DNA of 64,000 nucleotides from assembly GCF_900142765.1 (NCBI RefSeq), contig NZ_FRCB01000009.1, forward strand, positions 62,001-126,000, given 5' to 3'. The DNA is from Roseovarius litoreus. GTDB lineage: Bacteria; Pseudomonadota; Alphaproteobacteria; Rhodobacterales; Rhodobacteraceae. Below are positions 1-7,506 of the stretch, one piece after another. Under the pieces are notes generated by a model. It saw only the letters and a list, made by a program, of their open reading frames with translations, ran no database searches and was not told where the DNA came from. Positions within the stretch are counted from its first letter, which is position 1, and each line of letters opens with the position of its first letter. A program made the position numbers and the translations under genes.

Positions 1-1196
1 GCTCGCGCGGGCACCATGCCGATATCGGCGGGCGCACCCCCGGCAGTGCTCCGCCCGACAGCACCCGGATCGAGGAAGAAGGCGTTCTGATCGACAATTT
101 CAAGCTGGTCGATCAGGGCCGCCTTCGCGAACTCGAGGCCGAGGCGATTTTGTCCTCGGGGCGCTGGCCCTGCCGCAACATCGCGCAGAACATGGCCGAT
201 CTCAAAGCCCAGATCGCCGCCAATGAAACCGGGCGGCAGGCCTTGCTCAAGGTGGTCGAGACCTACGGTCTGGACGTGGTGCAGGCCTATATGGGCCATG
301 TGCAGGACAATGCCGAAGAAAGCGTGCGCCGGGTGATCGACCGCCTGCGCGATTGCAGCTTCAGCTATCCGATGGATCACGGCGCAAGGATCGAGGTGGC
401 GATCACCGTCGATCACGCCGCCCGCGCCGCGCGGATCGATTTCACCGGCACCAGCCCGCAGCATTCGGGCAATTACAACGCGCCCAAATCCATCGCGCGG
501 GCGGTCGTGCTCTATGTGTTCCGCACGCTCGTGGGGGCCGATATTCCGCTCAACGAAGGCTGCCTCAAGCCTTTGGAGATCGTGGTGCCCGAAGGGTCCA
601 TGCTGAACCCCGCCTATCCCGCCGCCGTGATTGCCGGCAACACCGAGGTCAGTCAGGCCACCTGCAATGCGCTTTATGGGGCGCTTGGCGTGATGGCCGC
701 GTCTCAGGCGACGATGAACAATTTCATCTGGGGCAATGACATGTTCCAGAATTACGAGACGATTGCCGGCGGCACCGGGGCGGGGCCGGGCTTTGACGGG
801 TGCGATGCGGTGCAAAGCCACATGACCAACACCCGCATGACCGATCCTGAAATCCTCGAAAAACGCTTTCCCGTCCGCCTTGAAGAGTTCGGCATCCGCA
901 CAGGCTCGGGTGGGGCAGGGCAATGGCGCGGCGGCGACGGGGTGCTGCGGCGTCTGCGCTTTCTGGCGCCGGTCACGGTCACGACGCTGTGCTCTCACCG
1001 GAAGGTGCCGCCCTTCGGCGGCGACGGTGGCGCGCCGGGGGCGACGGGGCGCAACTGGGTCGAATGGCCTGACGGCACCACCCGCGAGATGCAGGGCAAT
1101 GACGAGATCGATCTGCCCGCCGGGGCCGCCTTCTGCATGGCCACTCCGGGGGGTGGCGGCTGGGGTGTGCCGCCTGACCCGGATCAATTGTCCTGA
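1..1196 (+). CDS. Hydantoinase B/5-oxoprolinase-type subunit, C-terminal part (5' end outside window)
   Basis: The frame is open from base 3 and ends with TGA at 1194-1196; the start lies upstream of the window. The first visible residues contain RGHHADIGG followed by TPGS and IEEEGV, the signature of the HyuB (N-methylhydantoinase B / 5-oxoprolinase) family. Further on are the family segments NYNAPKS, GNTEVSQ and a glycine-rich tail ending in TPGGGGWG. These enzymes cleave cyclic amides such as hydantoins or 5-oxoproline with ATP, usually as A/B subunits or one fused chain; which form applies here cannot be told. The pxpABC route to glutamate lies 4 kb downstream, so the region may hold two cyclic-amide systems. 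Family call is firm, substrate is not. Confidence 0.9.
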   Translation, partial: SRGHHADIGGRTPGSAPPDSTRIEEEGVLIDNFKLVDQGRLRELEAEAILSSGRWPCRNIAQNMADLKAQIAANETGRQALLKVVETYGLDVVQAYMGHVQDNAEESVRRVIDRLRDCSFSYPMDHGARIEVAITVDHAARAARIDFTGTSPQHSGNYNAPKSIARAVVLYVFRTLVGADIPLNEGCLKPLEIVVPEGSMLNPAYPAAVIAGNTEVSQATCNALYGALGVMAASQATMNNFIWGNDMFQNYETIAGGTGAGPGFDGCDAVQSHMTNTRMTDPEILEKRFPVRLEEFGIRTGSGGAGQWRGGDGVLRRLRFLAPVTVTTLCSHRKVPPFGGDGGAPGATGRNWVEWPDGTTREMQGNDEIDLPAGAAFCMATPGGGGWGVPPDPDQLS

Positions 1197-1688
1197 TCAA
1201 TGTGAACGGACCAGTTCAGATCGCCGTGATCTCGCCTCATGGTGGAAGGACTGACTCGTTTCGGCCGCTCTCTTCAGGAGATTTTCCCGTCATACGCCGC
1301 CTAAAAGGAAGAATGCACAGACGGGCTATGATACCGTCTGCAGTAGCCGTTATATCGCATGTTGGTCCTAACGGAGAGGATCTTAACGAGTCTCCGGACC
1401 TTTGGTCCGGTTGGTTTCCTACCCTGTGACCTCTCTGGGCTGGCTGGCGTCTTGATCCCCTCGATCGCCATAAGGCCAATCGAGGATCAACGTCGCGGCG
1501 CGCGAGTATGTGCGGGTCGCGATGAGGTATGGTGGTGTAATGCGAGATTGTAACGAGTGAATGGCCGGCGCATCGCGTCGGCCCTTTTCTGCGTGGTTTC
1601 CCGCTTGCATTGACCACGCCCATTGATGCCCGGCGCTCTCCTTCTTACGTCAATTGCACATTGATTGACGAAATAAAGGAGCGATCCC
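1197..1688. other. 492-bp gap with three strong stem-loops, no convincing gene
   Basis: No frame here has a credible ribosome site and protein-like composition. The gap holds a 7-bp perfect stem at 1394-1410 (CCGGACC, loop TTT, GGTCCGG), a 12-bp stem with a 2-nt bulge at 1452-1490 (TTGATC plus CTCGAT against their complements), and a GC stem at 1563-1583 (GGCCGGCG/CGTCGGCC with one G-U pair) followed by CTTTTCT. This could be a small structured RNA read on the plus strand with a weak terminator, or simply the terminator of the upstream gene. It is not assigned to a known RNA family. Confidence 0.4.
1648..1670 (+). promoter_or_regulatory. Inverted repeat, possible operator of the coiled-coil gene
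   Basis: A perfect 7-bp inverted repeat, CGTCAAT at 1648-1654 and ATTGACG at 1664-1670, is separated by 9 nt and sits 18 nt before the ATG at 1689. It lies between a likely promoter region and the Shine-Dalgarno sequence AAAGGAG (1675-1681). Its position and symmetry suit a dimeric repressor site, but no regulator is identified. Confidence 0.35.
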
Positions 1689-1976
1689 ATGGACGAGAAA
1701 CAAGCATATCAGCAGAAACTCGACGCCAAGCTCGACGAATGGAAAGCGGAAATAGACAAGTTGCGCGCCAAGGCCGAAGGGGCCAGCGCCGACGCCAAGC
1801 TGCGATATCACGACCAGATCGACGATCTGAAGAAACGCCGCGACGAGATGGAAAAGGAGCTGGAGAAGATCCAGAACGCCAACGCGGCCGCGTGGAACGA
1901 TCTCAAGGCCGGCGCCGACAAGGCGTGGGAGGCGATGTCCGACGCTATGAAGGACGCCTGGCGCCGCTTCGGCTGA
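1689..1976 (+). CDS. Small coiled-coil protein, sll1863-type stress response family
   Basis: This 95-residue protein is almost wholly charged helix: heptad-like runs of Lys, Glu, Asp, Ala and Leu (KLDEWKAEIDKLRAKAEG, DDLKKRRDEMEKELEKI) end in WRRFG. There is no signal peptide or membrane segment, so it should be a soluble cytoplasmic coiled coil. The make-up matches the small coiled-coil family annotated from cyanobacterial sll1863 as stress-responsive; that label is family knowledge and no biochemical role is known to me. The start is fixed by AAAGGAG 7 nt upstream. An inverted repeat just before the ribosome site suggests regulated expression. It stands alone, with the next gene convergent. 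Confidence 0.8.
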   Translation: MDEKQAYQQKLDAKLDEWKAEIDKLRAKAEGASADAKLRYHDQIDDLKKRRDEMEKELEKIQNANAAAWNDLKAGADKAWEAMSDAMKDAWRRFG

Positions 1977-2075
1977 GGGCGCGCCGGGCAACCCGGCAAT
2001 CCCGCAACCGGTCCGCACGATGACGGGATGGCGGGCCAATGGACCCGTCGTCCCTGTCGCGCAAGGCGTGCCGTG

Positions 2076-3425
2076 TCAGGCCGCCGCGAACCCCGCGTCC
2101 AGCGCGCTCAGGATGCGGTTCACCTCATCCTCGGTGATGGTCAGCGGCGGCGACATCAGGATGTTATGCGCCCCCAGCCGCACCATCGCCCCGGCCTCAT
2201 AGGCCGTCTGGTGGATGCGCTTCATGGTGGCCGCGTCCATTGGCGTCTTGGCGTCCCGGTCGCTGACGATCTCGATCCCCGTCATCAACCCGTGCCCGCC
2301 GCGCACATCGCCGATGATGTCGTATTTTTCCGCCAACCGGCACACCCCGTCATAAAGCTGCGTGCCGCGCGCTGCCGCATTGGTCTTGGTGTCCAGCCTC
2401 AGCGTTTCGGACAGGCACGCCACCACCGCCGCCGCACCCACCGGATGCGCCGAATAGGTATAACCATGCCAGATCGCCCCCTCGGGTCCGGCATTCTCGA
2501 ACACATCGGCCACTTTCTCGCTGAGCAGCGTGGCGCCCACCGGGAAATAGCCGCTGGTGATGCCCTTGGCACAGGTCATCATGTCGGGCTTGACGCCCCA
2601 ATGCCGTGCGCCCGACCAGTCGCCGCTGCGCCCGAAACCGGTAATCACCTCGTCCGAGATCATCAGGATCCCGTATTTGTCGCAGATCTCGCGCATCAGC
2701 TTCATGAAGCTGGCATCCGGCACGATCACCCCGCCCGCGCCCTGGATCGGCTCCATGATGAAGGCCGCGATGGTGCTGGGATCCTGGAACTCGATCTCGT
2801 CCACCGCCGCCGCCGCGATCTTCTGCGCCAGAAGTTCGGGGTCGATCGCTCCGAACGGATTGCGATAGGTATAGGGGCTGGGCAGATGGAAACAGCCCGG
2901 CAAGAGCGGCTCATAGGTGATCCGGAACCGGTTGTTGCCATTCACGCTGGCGCCGCCGAAATGCGTCCCGTGATAGCCTTTCTTGAGGCTCAGGAACTTG
3001 GTCCGTGTCGGCTCTCCGCGCAGCCGGTGATACTGCCGCGACAGGCGCAGCGCGGTCTCCACGCTGTCCGACCCGCCGCTGGTGAAGAAGGCGCGCACCA
3101 TGCCATCCTCGGCAAAGAACTCCTGCACCGCATAGGACGCCTCGATCGCGGGCGGGTTGCTGGTGCCGGCAAAGGCCGAGTAATAGGGCAGCTTCCACAG
3201 CTGGTCCGAGATCGCCTGCTTGATCGCGTCGTTCGAATAGCCAAGGTTGACGCACCACAGACCGCCCACCGCATCGACGACGCTATGCCCGTCGATATCG
3301 GTGATCTCGACGCCTTGGGCGCTCTTGATGATCTTGGGCGCGTTCTGATGCGCCTCCCCGGGATGACCCATCGGATGCCACAGGTGGCGGGCGTTCATCT
3401 CTCGCAGGAAATTGTCGTCTTTCAT
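2076..3425 (-). CDS. Class III pyridoxal-phosphate aminotransferase (omega-amino acid:pyruvate type)
   Basis: The 449-residue protein has the usual length of class III (fold type I) aminotransferases. Visible landmarks are GLWCVNLGY near the N terminus, FTSGGSDSVETAL (cofactor phosphate site), KKGYHGTHFGG, the ISDEVITGFGR segment whose Asp contacts the pyridine nitrogen, and CAKGITSGYFPVGA carrying the Schiff-base lysine. Family members move amino groups from omega-amino acids or amines such as beta-alanine or taurine to pyruvate; the donor cannot be fixed here. Start is ATG 3425 with GAGGGAG upstream; a longer in-frame extension to 3533 lacks protein-like composition. Transcription runs away from the repeat-rich gap. 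Confidence 0.88.
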   Translation of the reverse strand: MKDDNFLREMNARHLWHPMGHPGEAHQNAPKIIKSAQGVEITDIDGHSVVDAVGGLWCVNLGYSNDAIKQAISDQLWKLPYYSAFAGTSNPPAIEASYAVQEFFAEDGMVRAFFTSGGSDSVETALRLSRQYHRLRGEPTRTKFLSLKKGYHGTHFGGASVNGNNRFRITYEPLLPGCFHLPSPYTYRNPFGAIDPELLAQKIAAAAVDEIEFQDPSTIAAFIMEPIQGAGGVIVPDASFMKLMREICDKYGILMISDEVITGFGRSGDWSGARHWGVKPDMMTCAKGITSGYFPVGATLLSEKVADVFENAGPEGAIWHGYTYSAHPVGAAAVVACLSETLRLDTKTNAAARGTQLYDGVCRLAEKYDIIGDVRGGHGLMTGIEIVSDRDAKTPMDAATMKRIHQTAYEAGAMVRLGAHNILMSPPLTITEDEVNRILSALDAGFAAA

Positions 3426-3539
3426 CGGAAGGCTCCCTCTGAGGCCTGAGTCGCGGATTTGATCAAACTGTTGCACCCGTGCGGCCCGCCTGTCCAGAGC
3501 CCGCGCCGCCCCTGCGTGCCGCCCCTGGCCCAAAGCGCC

Positions 3540-3582
3540 GGAAACTTCGCAAGTTTCCGCCCCGATGTCTTTTCAAGACATC
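3540..3582. other. Two adjacent perfect 8-bp stem-loops
   Basis: GGAAACTT (3540-3547) and AAGTTTCC (3551-3558) flank a 3-nt loop; GATGTCTT (3564-3571) and AAGACATC (3575-3582) flank another 3-nt loop. Only 5 nt separate the hairpins. They lie 115 bp upstream of the minus-strand aminotransferase start and have no T-run on either side, so they are not typical terminators. They may be RNA-stabilising or protein-binding structures, or part of a dispersed repeat. Confidence 0.6.
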
Positions 3583-3660
3583 GCCCCGCTCCCGGCTCGC
3601 CCCGAAGCGCATGATCCCTCGCGCCCGACGGCACAGCGGCCCTCAGACAGCCCCCGGGAA

Positions 3661-4090
3661 TGCGCTTGGGTCACGCAAGCGCACCGACCGGGTAAAGCGA
3701 TGACACCGCAACCATCAAGCGCCCAACGTCATCCCCCCGCTCAATCCCCTCACCCGGCGGAATAGCGGCCTTCAGGCCGCCCTCCATCGCCTGTCCGCCC
3801 TCCGGGCAGGCGATTGGCTGACGCAAGCGCACCGACCGAGTAAAGCGATGACACCGCAACCATCAAGCGCCTCTTTTCATCCCCCCGCTCAATCCCCTCA
3901 CCCGGCGGAATATCGGCCTTCAGGCCGCCCGCAATCGCCTGTCCGCCCCCCGGGCAGGCGATTGGGCGATGCATGCGCGCCGACCGAGCAAAGCGATGAC
4001 ACCGCAACCATAAAGCGCCCCGATCCCCGGTCGCATCGCCCGCCCGCGGACAGGCGAGGGCGGTCTTGTGCGCCGACGTGGCGGGATTGC
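3661..4090. repeat. 148-bp tandem repeat array (about 2.5-3 copies)
   Basis: The motif GCGATGACACCGCAACC starts at 3697, 3845 and 3993, an exact 148-bp period twice over. Each unit contains two hairpins: GCGGCC/GGCCGC, and a GC stem CGCCTGTCCG/CGGGCAGGCG with one G-U pair. Partial copies flank the full units. The last part is also found, in the same orientation, at 12319-12475. Units are too long and too far diverged at their edges to be a CRISPR array, and no protein frame is maintained because 148 is not a multiple of 3. Confidence 0.9.
3936..4056. repeat. 121-bp element with 11-bp terminal inverted repeats, copy 1
   Basis: CGCCTGTCCGC at 3936-3946 and its exact complement GCGGACAGGCG at 4046-4056 bound a 121-bp stretch. 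A second copy of exactly the same length lies at 12322-12442. The structure resembles a non-autonomous miniature element; there is no transposase frame. Similarity between the two copies continues about 30 bp beyond the right repeat, so the true unit may be larger. Confidence 0.75.
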
Positions 4091-4357
4091 GTTGGGCTTC
4101 TGGTGTGCTTGAAGATCGGTCTGACCGGTGCTGCGCCTTGGGCCAAAGTCGGATGTCTGCTTTGGGCATCTGCGCAGGCCAATCCGGTCCGGGTCTCGAC
4201 CCTGCGCGGCGGACTCTTACAGACTTCTGGAGCAATGAGTTGAACCGCCGCTGCTTCTGCCGCTTGCTCAACCGGCAAATTTACGATCCGATGGCTCATC
4301 ACCCCGTTGCCTCTGGCACCGCCAATCACATCGATCATCATGAAAGGATCTGAAACC

Positions 4358-5017
4358 GTGGGTATCGTTTTCAATTTTGAAAACCCGAGCATCACCCTGA
4401 CGCTAAACTCGGCTGTCGTCGCCGGATGGACGGGCAGAGACCAGGCGGCGGTGCAGCACCACATTGATGAGCTGTCCGAGCTTGGCATTGCGCCACCCAG
4501 CTCGGTGCCGCTGTACTATCGCGTCTCAACCGCGCTCTTGACCCAATCGGACAGGATCGAGGTTCTGGGCGAAGGCTCTTCGGGCGAGGTGGAACCCCTG
4601 TTGATCCGGGCGGGCGGCAAAACCTATTTCGGCCTCGCATCCGACCATACGGATCGCGATCTGGAGGCTTATTCCGTTGCCGCGTCCAAGCAGGCTTGTG
4701 CCAAACCTGTCTCATCCACTTTGTGGGACTTTGACGACATTGCCGGTCATCTCGATGATATCCGCTTGCGGTGCTGGATCGAAGAGAACGGGCAAGAGGT
4801 TCTGTATCAGGAGGGAACCCTGGCCGGCATTCGCCCGCTAGAAGAGCTGTGCGCTGGGGCCGGGTTTGCCGACGGGACAGCAATGCTGTGCGGCACCTTC
4901 CCCGCAATCGGAGGCGTGCGCCCCGCCCGGTCCTACCGGATGGAGGTGTCGGACCCGCACCGTGGCAAAACCATCGGCTTGTCCTACACGGTCGAGACGC
5001 TGCCGATTGTCGCCTGA
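4358..5017 (+). CDS. DUF2848 family protein (fumarylacetoacetase-like fold)
   Basis: This 219-residue protein matches the DUF2848 family through AGWTGRD, HHIDELSELGI, PSSVPLYYRVS, GEGSSGEVEP and the SDHTDRDLEAY...KQACAKP block, which resembles the metal-binding core of fumarylacetoacetate hydrolase-like enzymes. Its reaction is unknown; ring opening or C-C hydrolysis is an inference from the fold. I chose the GTG at 4358 because AAAGGA (4343-4348) lies 9 nt upstream; an in-frame ATG at 4340 has no ribosome site and would put that AAAGGA inside the gene. The gene converges on the pxpC end of the 5-oxoproline operon, so a related catabolic role is likely. Confidence 0.85.
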   Translation: MGIVFNFENPSITLTLNSAVVAGWTGRDQAAVQHHIDELSELGIAPPSSVPLYYRVSTALLTQSDRIEVLGEGSSGEVEPLLIRAGGKTYFGLASDHTDRDLEAYSVAASKQACAKPVSSTLWDFDDIAGHLDDIRLRCWIEENGQEVLYQEGTLAGIRPLEELCAGAGFADGTAMLCGTFPAIGGVRPARSYRMEVSDPHRGKTIGLSYTVETLPIVA

Positions 5018-5043
5018 CGCGCCAAGGCGCATCACGGAACGCG

Positions 5044-6045
5044 TCAGTCGAAAACGCAGCCATGATTGAGGTTTTCACGCATTAATCGCTGCGCCAAAGT
5101 CCCGCGTGCCACCGAAACCTCGGCCAGATAGTCCGCCTTGCCAAGGGCATAGCTGCGGGCCTCTGCCACGGCCTGCGCGCTGGTGATCTCCACACAGCGC
5201 AGGCTTTGGCCTGCGCGATACTGTGCCAACCGGTCGATATCAGGCGAAATGACGGTGGCGATCTTGGGATAGCCGCCTGTGGTTTGATGGTCGGCCAGCA
5301 GCACCGTCGGCACGCCGTCGCCAGAGACCTGCACCGACCCGCGCACGATGGGTTCCGACGGGATCGAAAGCGCCCCGGCCAAGGGCAACTCCGGCCCTTT
5401 CAGGCGCATTCCCATCCGGTCATAGGCGTCGGAGACGGTAAAGCTGTCCGACAGAAACCGCGCCACGGTCTCTTTCGCGAAATGCTGATCTTGCGGACCG
5501 GTGACCACACGGATCGGCCCGGATGCCTGAAAGTCCGGCTTCCGGATGTCACCCAGACGATCCTCGCGCAGGGATGCGTCGGACAGGGTGATCGTTTGTC
5601 CCGTTTGCAAGGCCCCGCCGCCGAAACCGGATGTCGAATGCGTCGCCTGACGGCCCAACCACTCGGGCGCCATGATCCGACCCGCGACGGCAAGATAGGC
5701 CCAGCTTCCCGCCTTGCCTGCGGTGATCGACAAACGCTCGCCCTTTTGAACCGTCAGCACCGTCCAGGAGCGGGTCTTCTGACTGCCGAGCTGGACGGTA
5801 AAATCGCCACCCGCAATGGCCACTGTCACCGGCCCTTGGGTGCATTGGAGGATCAATCCGCCCAACGAGATTTCGATCCCCGTCTGCCCGCTTTCGTTGC
5901 CAAGCGCGGCATTGGCTGCGTCAAACGCCAGCCGGTCCATGGCCCCGGATGCAGGAACGCCGAACCGCATGTGCCCGGGTCGGCCCGCATCCTGCACTGT
6001 GACCAGCGGGCCTGCGAAGGCGACGGTGAACGCTGCCTCAGCCAT
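5044..6045 (-). CDS. pxpC: 5-oxoprolinase subunit PxpC (biotin-dependent carboxyltransferase family)
   Basis: The 333-residue protein starts MAEAAFTVAFAGPLVTVQDAGRPG, and the segment TVQDAGRPG...GVPASGAMDRLAF is diagnostic of the KipA/PxpC (allophanate hydrolase subunit 2-like) family. With PxpA and PxpB it forms the bacterial ATP-dependent 5-oxoprolinase that opens 5-oxo-L-proline to L-glutamate; this is established for the family in other bacteria. Its start overlaps the end of pxpB by 8 nt, so the genes are translationally coupled. It is the last gene of the minus-strand operon and converges on the DUF2848 gene. Confidence 0.92.
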   Translation of the reverse strand: MAEAAFTVAFAGPLVTVQDAGRPGHMRFGVPASGAMDRLAFDAANAALGNESGQTGIEISLGGLILQCTQGPVTVAIAGGDFTVQLGSQKTRSWTVLTVQKGERLSITAGKAGSWAYLAVAGRIMAPEWLGRQATHSTSGFGGGALQTGQTITLSDASLREDRLGDIRKPDFQASGPIRVVTGPQDQHFAKETVARFLSDSFTVSDAYDRMGMRLKGPELPLAGALSIPSEPIVRGSVQVSGDGVPTVLLADHQTTGGYPKIATVISPDIDRLAQYRAGQSLRCVEITSAQAVAEARSYALGKADYLAEVSVARGTLAQRLMRENLNHGCVFD

Positions 6046-6727
6046 CGGCGCCTGCCTTGTTCAGCTTTGCAAAGGTCGCGGCATCGATCCGTTCGAATGT
6101 CACCCGGTCCCCGACATCGAAGAGGAACGGATGATCGGCATCGCCTGTCAGGATCGCTGTGGGGGATCGACCGATGATCGACCAGCCCGTGGGCATTGTC
6201 AGCGTCGTGACAAGGCATTGCGGCCCGGCGATGATCACGCTGCCGGCGGGGACATCGCGCACAGGCGCGGGTTTGCGTGGGACCTGAATGGCCTTCGCGA
6301 CGCCCGACAAGTACGCATATCCCGGTGCGAAACCGTACATCAGCACGCGAAAATCTCCGGCCAGATGGGCCTGTATCACCGACTCCGGCGCAAGGCCCGT
6401 TGCCGCGCTCACGGCCTCCAGATCGGGCGAAAACGGCGCGTCGTAACACACCTGCACTATGCGGGACGTTCCCGCAGACGGGGCCTCGATCGTCGCCCGC
6501 AGGCAGCCCTGAACATGGGTCTTGATGGCGTCATGATCCGTCACGATGGGGTCGAAGGACACCAGCAGGTTGACCATGGCAGGGACGGTTTCGATCATGC
6601 CCTCTGGCGGGGCTGCACCAAGCGCTGCATCCAGCGCCAGCACCGCGCCATGCGCGCTGTCCGAGATTTCGTCAGCGAAGGTCACAAGCAATGCGTGATC
6701 GGCGATGGCTTTGAACTCTGGGGCCAT
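6038..6727 (-). CDS. pxpB: 5-oxoprolinase subunit PxpB (KipI/allophanate hydrolase subunit 1 family)
   Basis: This 229-residue protein has the family landmarks GAVLALDAAL, the TVPAMVNLLVSFDP segment, YDAPFSPDLEAVSAATGL, and the strongly conserved MYGFAPGYAYLSG. The later GSVIIAGPQCLVTT and WSIIGRSP blocks are also typical. It partners PxpC in the 5-oxoprolinase complex. The gene lies between pxpA (7-nt gap) and pxpC (8-nt overlap). In Bacillus the homologue KipI inhibits a sporulation kinase, but the pxpABC context here favours the metabolic role. Confidence 0.92.
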   Translation of the reverse strand: MAPEFKAIADHALLVTFADEISDSAHGAVLALDAALGAAPPEGMIETVPAMVNLLVSFDPIVTDHDAIKTHVQGCLRATIEAPSAGTSRIVQVCYDAPFSPDLEAVSAATGLAPESVIQAHLAGDFRVLMYGFAPGYAYLSGVAKAIQVPRKPAPVRDVPAGSVIIAGPQCLVTTLTMPTGWSIIGRSPTAILTGDADHPFLFDVGDRVTFERIDAATFAKLNKAGADG

Positions 6728-6734
6728 GTGATCC

Positions 6735-7496
6735 TCAGTTGCCCAGGAAAGACGCGATTTGAACGCCTTGCGCCATCAACCGGTCGCGGATTTCAAGGGC
6801 CATCGCCAAGGCACCCGGACTGTCGCCATGCACGCAGATCGACTGCGCCGCAAGCTCGATCGGGTCACCGTCGACCACGGGCATCCTCCCGGTTTCAAGG
6901 AACGACACCAGACGCGCCGCCGCCTCGCCGGCATCGTGGATCATGGCACCAGGCTGGTCGCGCGGCACCAGTTGGCCCGATGACAGATAGCCGCGATCTG
7001 CAAAGATCTCGGAATATACGCTCAAGCCTGCCGCGCGGGCCGCTTGTTCGGTCTGGGTGCCGGAGATCGCCAGAACCGCCATATTCGGGTCGATCCTGTG
7101 AACGGCAGCCATGATGGCATCGGCCACGGTGCGATCCCTTGCGGCAAGGTTCGCCAGCGCGCCATGCGGTTTGACATAGGCCACCGGCACGCCAACCAAT
7201 GCGGCCACGCCCTGCAAGGCGCCGATCTGGGCCGCGCACATGCGCGTGATCTCATCCAAGGACATGGGGATCACCCGCCGTCCGAACCCGATCGGGTCAG
7301 CGTATCCCGGATGCGCACCCACGGACACGCCCTTGTCATGCGCCAGCGAAAGCGTGCGAAACATGGTTTCGGGATCACCGGCATGACCGCCACAGGCGAT
7401 ATTCGCAGAGGTGACGATGGACAGGATCTGCGCATCATCGCCCATATCCCAAGGGCCGAATCCTTCGCCCAAATCCGAATTCAGGTCGATGCGCAT
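6735..7496 (-). CDS. pxpA: 5-oxoprolinase subunit PxpA (LamB/YcsF family)
   Basis: The 253-residue protein begins MRIDLNSDLGEGFGPWDMGDD and continues ANIACGGHAGDP, GAHPGYAD, YVKPHGAL and FADRGY, the conserved motifs of the LamB/YcsF family with its metal-like acidic and histidine residues. PxpA acts with PxpBC in hydrolysing 5-oxoproline to glutamate with ATP. Length is standard. The gene follows the TRAP large permease by 10 nt, which couples this enzyme to an uptake system. Confidence 0.93.
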   Translation of the reverse strand: MRIDLNSDLGEGFGPWDMGDDAQILSIVTSANIACGGHAGDPETMFRTLSLAHDKGVSVGAHPGYADPIGFGRRVIPMSLDEITRMCAAQIGALQGVAALVGVPVAYVKPHGALANLAARDRTVADAIMAAVHRIDPNMAVLAISGTQTEQAARAAGLSVYSEIFADRGYLSSGQLVPRDQPGAMIHDAGEAAARLVSFLETGRMPVVDGDPIELAAQSICVHGDSPGALAMALEIRDRLMAQGVQIASFLGN

Positions 7497-7506
7497 GGCC
7501 TAAGTC

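Larger units (their letters stand above)
3426..4357. other. 932-bp repeat-rich gap without a gene
   Basis: This gap holds two adjacent perfect hairpins (3540-3582), a 148-bp tandem repeat array (3661-4090) and a 121-bp inverted-repeat element inside it. Open frames on both strands within the array repeat the same peptide in register with the DNA repeats, which marks them as chance frames. The last 270 bp before the DUF2848 gene contain no recognisable promoter that I can defend. Confidence 0.7.

Noticed and set aside
1197..1688. RNase P RNA, tmRNA or a tRNA in the gap
   Set aside because: None of the conserved core segments of those RNAs or an anticodon cloverleaf is seen.
3661..4090. CRISPR array
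   Set aside because: Whole 148-bp units are repeated with no short repeat/variable spacer alternation and no cas gene nearby.
3750..4488. Open minus-strand frames of 173-196 codons in the repeat array, encoding repeated RPEGRYSAG-like peptides
   Set aside because: The peptide repeats follow the DNA repeat, switch frame between units because the period is 148, and lack a ribosome site; they are by-products of the array.
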